Shown: piece by piece, positions 62,215 to 64,000 of the stretch
Layout of the letters: every line of letters starts with the position of its first letter
Position numbering within the stretch: the first letter of the stretch is position 1
The notes under the pieces: generated by a model
The model's database searches: none
What the model was told of the DNA's origin: nothing
The model's input: only the letters and a program-made list of their open reading frames with translations
Source: Methylobacteriaceae bacterium
GTDB taxonomy: Bacteria > Pseudomonadota > Alphaproteobacteria > Rhizobiales > Beijerinckiaceae
Length of the DNA stretch: 64,000 nt
NCBI GenBank assembly: GCA_020638195.1
Contig: JACKJC010000001.1
Location: forward strand, 1,167,001 to 1,231,000
Direction of reading: 5' to 3'
Translations under genes and position numbers: made by a program

Positions 62215-62469
62215 ATGCCCACTACGACCCTTTCGAGCCGCGAACTGAACCACGACGTCAGCCGCGCCAAGAAGGCGGCGCAGGACGGCCCGGTTGTCAT
62301 AACCGACCGCGGCAAGCCATCGCATGTCTTGATGACCTATAACGAATTCTGTCGCCTCAGCGGCGCGCGTCGCAGGCTGACGCAGACGCTGGCAATGCCG
62401 GGCTTGTCGGACATCGATTTCGATCCGCCGAGGGTCGAGATCGCGCCGCGCGATGTCGACCTCACGTGA
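62215..62469 (+). CDS. Phd/YefM-family antitoxin
   Basis: This 84-residue protein has the YefM/Phd N-terminal DNA-binding part (SSRELNHDVSRAKKAAQDGPVVITDRGKPSHVLMTY) and a charged, probably flexible C-terminus (DIDFDPPRVEIAPRDVDLT) that would cover the toxin. Its stop overlaps the toxin's GTG start by 4 bp. A palindrome lies just upstream. No strong ribosome site is seen. Confidence 0.9.
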   Translation: MPTTTLSSRELNHDVSRAKKAAQDGPVVITDRGKPSHVLMTYNEFCRLSGARRRLTQTLAMPGLSDIDFDPPRVEIAPRDVDLT

Positions 62470-62888
62470 ACTATCTGCTCGACACCAACGTCGTCTCCGA
62501 ACTACGCAAGATCGGCGACGGCCGCGCGGACGCCAACGTCGCGGCGTGGATCGACCGCGAAGACGCGTCGCGCTTCTTCATCTCGGCGCTCACCATCCTC
62601 GAACTGGAACGCGGCGTTCTAGGCGTCCAGCGCCGCGACGCCACGCAGGGCGCGCGCCTGCGCGCGTGGCTCGACACGCATGTACGGCCAGCATTCGCCG
62701 GGCGCATCCTGCCCGTCGACGATGAGGTCGCCACGCGCTGTGCGCATCTGCACGTCCCCGATCGGCGTAACGATGTCGACGCGCTGATCGCGGCGACCGC
62801 GTTGGTTCACGGATTGACCGTCGTCACGCGCAACACAGCGGATTTTGCGGGCGTGGGTGTCGTCGTGGTTGACCCTTGGCAGACCTGA
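62466..62888 (+). CDS. vapC: PIN-domain ribonuclease toxin (VapC family)
   Basis: This 140-residue PIN domain has the acidic active-site residues in YLLDTNVVSELRK (Asp6), ILELERG (Glu near 44), NDVDALIAATAL (Asp near 104) and TRNTADFAG (Asp near 125). It would be a Mg-dependent RNase that stops translation when free. It starts with GTG overlapping the antitoxin stop, so toxin synthesis follows antitoxin synthesis. Confidence 0.93.
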   Translation: MNYLLDTNVVSELRKIGDGRADANVAAWIDREDASRFFISALTILELERGVLGVQRRDATQGARLRAWLDTHVRPAFAGRILPVDDEVATRCAHLHVPDRRNDVDALIAATALVHGLTVVTRNTADFAGVGVVVVDPWQT

Positions 62889-62912
62889 TGGAGTCGGAGC
62901 AGCCGAAATCGG

Positions 62913-63941
62913 CTATCTGAAATGCTTCGACAGCTTCAGCTGCTGGCCCTGATAATTCGATCCCAGTCCCGTGCCGTACAGCATGTCGGGCCGCTCGATC
63001 ATCGGTTCGTACACCAGCGTCGCGATGCGCTGGCCGTGGTCGAGCAGGAAGGGCACGTCGTGGCTGCGCACTTCCAGCACGAGTTTCGAGCCCGCGCCGC
63101 CGGCCTCCGCAAGGCCGAAGCCGCAGTCGAGGAAGCCCGCGTAATGCGAGCGCAATTCGCCGACCGACGTGTCGTAGGCGATCATTTCGGCCGCCTCGTC
63201 CGCGCCGACGATCACCGCCTCGCCGGAGGCCAGAATGTAGAATTCGTCGGGGTCGAGCACGAGTTCAGGCCGCTCGGGCCTTGTGACGATCGGCTCCCAA
63301 TAGTCGGCGCGCGAGAGTACGCCGACCTTGGCGAGATCGACGAGGCCGGACGTGCGCCGTGCGCGATAGCCGATCACGCCGCCGTCCTTGCCGGCGGGGT
63401 CGAGGTCGATCGTCACGGGAACCTGCCGGGCCGCTGGCGCATGCGCCACATCCTCGCGGAACCGGATCTGCGCCAGCCGAGAGCCGGCGCGCGCGATCAC
63501 TGGAAAGGAGCGCGGCACGACTTCCGCATAGAGCGGCCCGTCGTAACCGGCTGGAATCTCGTCGAAGGTCGCCGCCCCGTCGGCGATGATGCGCACGAAA
63601 ATGTCGAGCCGGCCGGATGAACTCTTGGGGTTGGCGCGGGCATCGACGCCGGTGGGCAGGCGCAGCCGCTCCATCAGCGGCACGATATGCACGCAATTGC
63701 GCTCCAGCACGGTCGGGCGCGACAGGTCGACCTCGTGCGTCGCCAGTTCGCTCACGCGTTGCGCTACCGTGCGGCCCGGCCCGGGCAAGAAGCTGGCGGG
63801 CAGGCGGTAGGCCTTCGGGCCGAGGCGCAGGTCGAGGCTCGCCGGCTGTACCTGGTCCGGATCGGGCGCGGCGTCGGCCGCGACCACGCCTTTCGCGAAA
63901 GCGTCCCGAATGCGTTGCGCCGGCCAGATTGCGATGCTCAT
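62913..63941 (-). CDS. dcd: 2'-deoxycytidine 5'-triphosphate deaminase, long form
   Basis: This 342-residue protein starts at ATG 63941 (GGAGA). It is about twice the usual dCTP deaminase length (about 190) and contains two dUTPase-like halves. The first half has QPASLDLRLGPKAYRLP and ANPKSSSGRLDIFVRI; the second has VGELRSHYAGFLDCGFG and LEVRSHDVPFLLDHGQRIATLVYEP. Long forms like this are found in alphaproteobacteria. It makes dUTP from dCTP for thymidylate synthesis. The remaining 59 bases of the window hold only its upstream region. Confidence 0.88.
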   Translation of the reverse strand: MSIAIWPAQRIRDAFAKGVVAADAAPDPDQVQPASLDLRLGPKAYRLPASFLPGPGRTVAQRVSELATHEVDLSRPTVLERNCVHIVPLMERLRLPTGVDARANPKSSSGRLDIFVRIIADGAATFDEIPAGYDGPLYAEVVPRSFPVIARAGSRLAQIRFREDVAHAPAARQVPVTIDLDPAGKDGGVIGYRARRTSGLVDLAKVGVLSRADYWEPIVTRPERPELVLDPDEFYILASGEAVIVGADEAAEMIAYDTSVGELRSHYAGFLDCGFGLAEAGGAGSKLVLEVRSHDVPFLLDHGQRIATLVYEPMIERPDMLYGTGLGSNYQGQQLKLSKHFR

Positions 63942-64000
63942 CGATACGTCTCCGCGCGCCCGCAGGGCGCTCCTAACTCAAGCGGACACTCGAATCCTCA

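Overview
The window is GC-rich, densely coding DNA with short intergenic gaps and many ATGA/GTGA stop-start overlaps. It suggests a chromosomal segment of a metabolically versatile alphaproteobacterium, most likely in the Hyphomicrobiales (Rhizobiales; Bradyrhizobium/Rhodopseudomonas/Beijerinckiaceae-like). The evidence is the protocatechuate 4,5-cleavage genes, the Liv-type ABC transporter among CoA-dependent catabolic genes, the long-form dCTP deaminase, and two families of short palindromic intergenic repeats of the kind common in that order. No rRNA, tRNA, CRISPR array, prophage or insertion sequence was recognised. The assignment is inferred from gene content, not from a marker gene.

Layout. 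1-5147: the end of a molybdopterin oxidoreductase with its Fe-S and membrane subunits (phenylacetyl-CoA:acceptor oxidoreductase PadBCD-like), a phenylacetate-CoA ligase and a PaaX-type regulator. 5152-6327: 4-hydroxybenzoate 3-monooxygenase (pobA) on the minus strand. 6763-12435: an OpgC-like acyltransferase, a TTC38-like repeat protein, a secreted esterase, small membrane proteins, and a CcdA/thioredoxin pair. 12544-16986: an orphan acyl-CoA carboxyltransferase, a globin/glutathione peroxidase pair, an enoyl-CoA hydratase and a nitronate monooxygenase. 17228-21035: a small conserved protein, a YkuD L,D-transpeptidase, an aromatic aminotransferase and an M20 amidohydrolase. 21261-25809: a complete branched-chain-amino-acid-type ABC importer. 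25822-32535: a catabolic island of a medium-chain reductase, two crotonases and two SDRs arranged as a mirror image, a cyclase and a PRISE-like reductase. 32558-36323: a cupin, an outer-membrane protein and a large caspase-fold protein without catalytic residues that ends in a poly-Q tail. 36552-39908: ligJ-ligI-ligA-ligB. 40006-41478: an MFS exporter. 41475-52108: a divergent glycogen locus (glgX/glgP facing glgA-glgB-malQ). 52116-56471: small proteins, thioredoxin 2, an ArsB/NhaD-type transporter, a quinone-reductase-like enzyme and a prolyl-tRNA editing protein. 56481-62088: an exporter with the gene order of the E. coli cecR-ybhGFSR locus. 62215-62888: a Phd/VapC toxin-antitoxin pair. 62913-63941: dCTP deaminase.

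How the genes fit together. Three aromatic modules are visible: activation and oxidation of phenylacetate, conversion of 4-hydroxybenzoate to protocatechuate (PobA), and meta (4,5) cleavage of protocatechuate through LigAB, LigI and LigJ. The dehydrogenase, isomerase and aldolase steps (LigC, LigU, LigK) are not in the window. The Liv-type importer next to crotonase/SDR pairs suggests uptake and CoA-dependent breakdown of an aromatic, alicyclic or ureide compound whose identity is not visible. The glycogen locus covers synthesis, branching, phosphorolysis, debranching and glucan transfer but lacks glgC here.

The least explained items are the pseudo-caspase with poly-Q tail (33765-36323), the mirror-image SDR/crotonase block with its cyclase and PRISE-like partners, and the GlgA with Gln in place of the usual Lys of the KxGGL motif.
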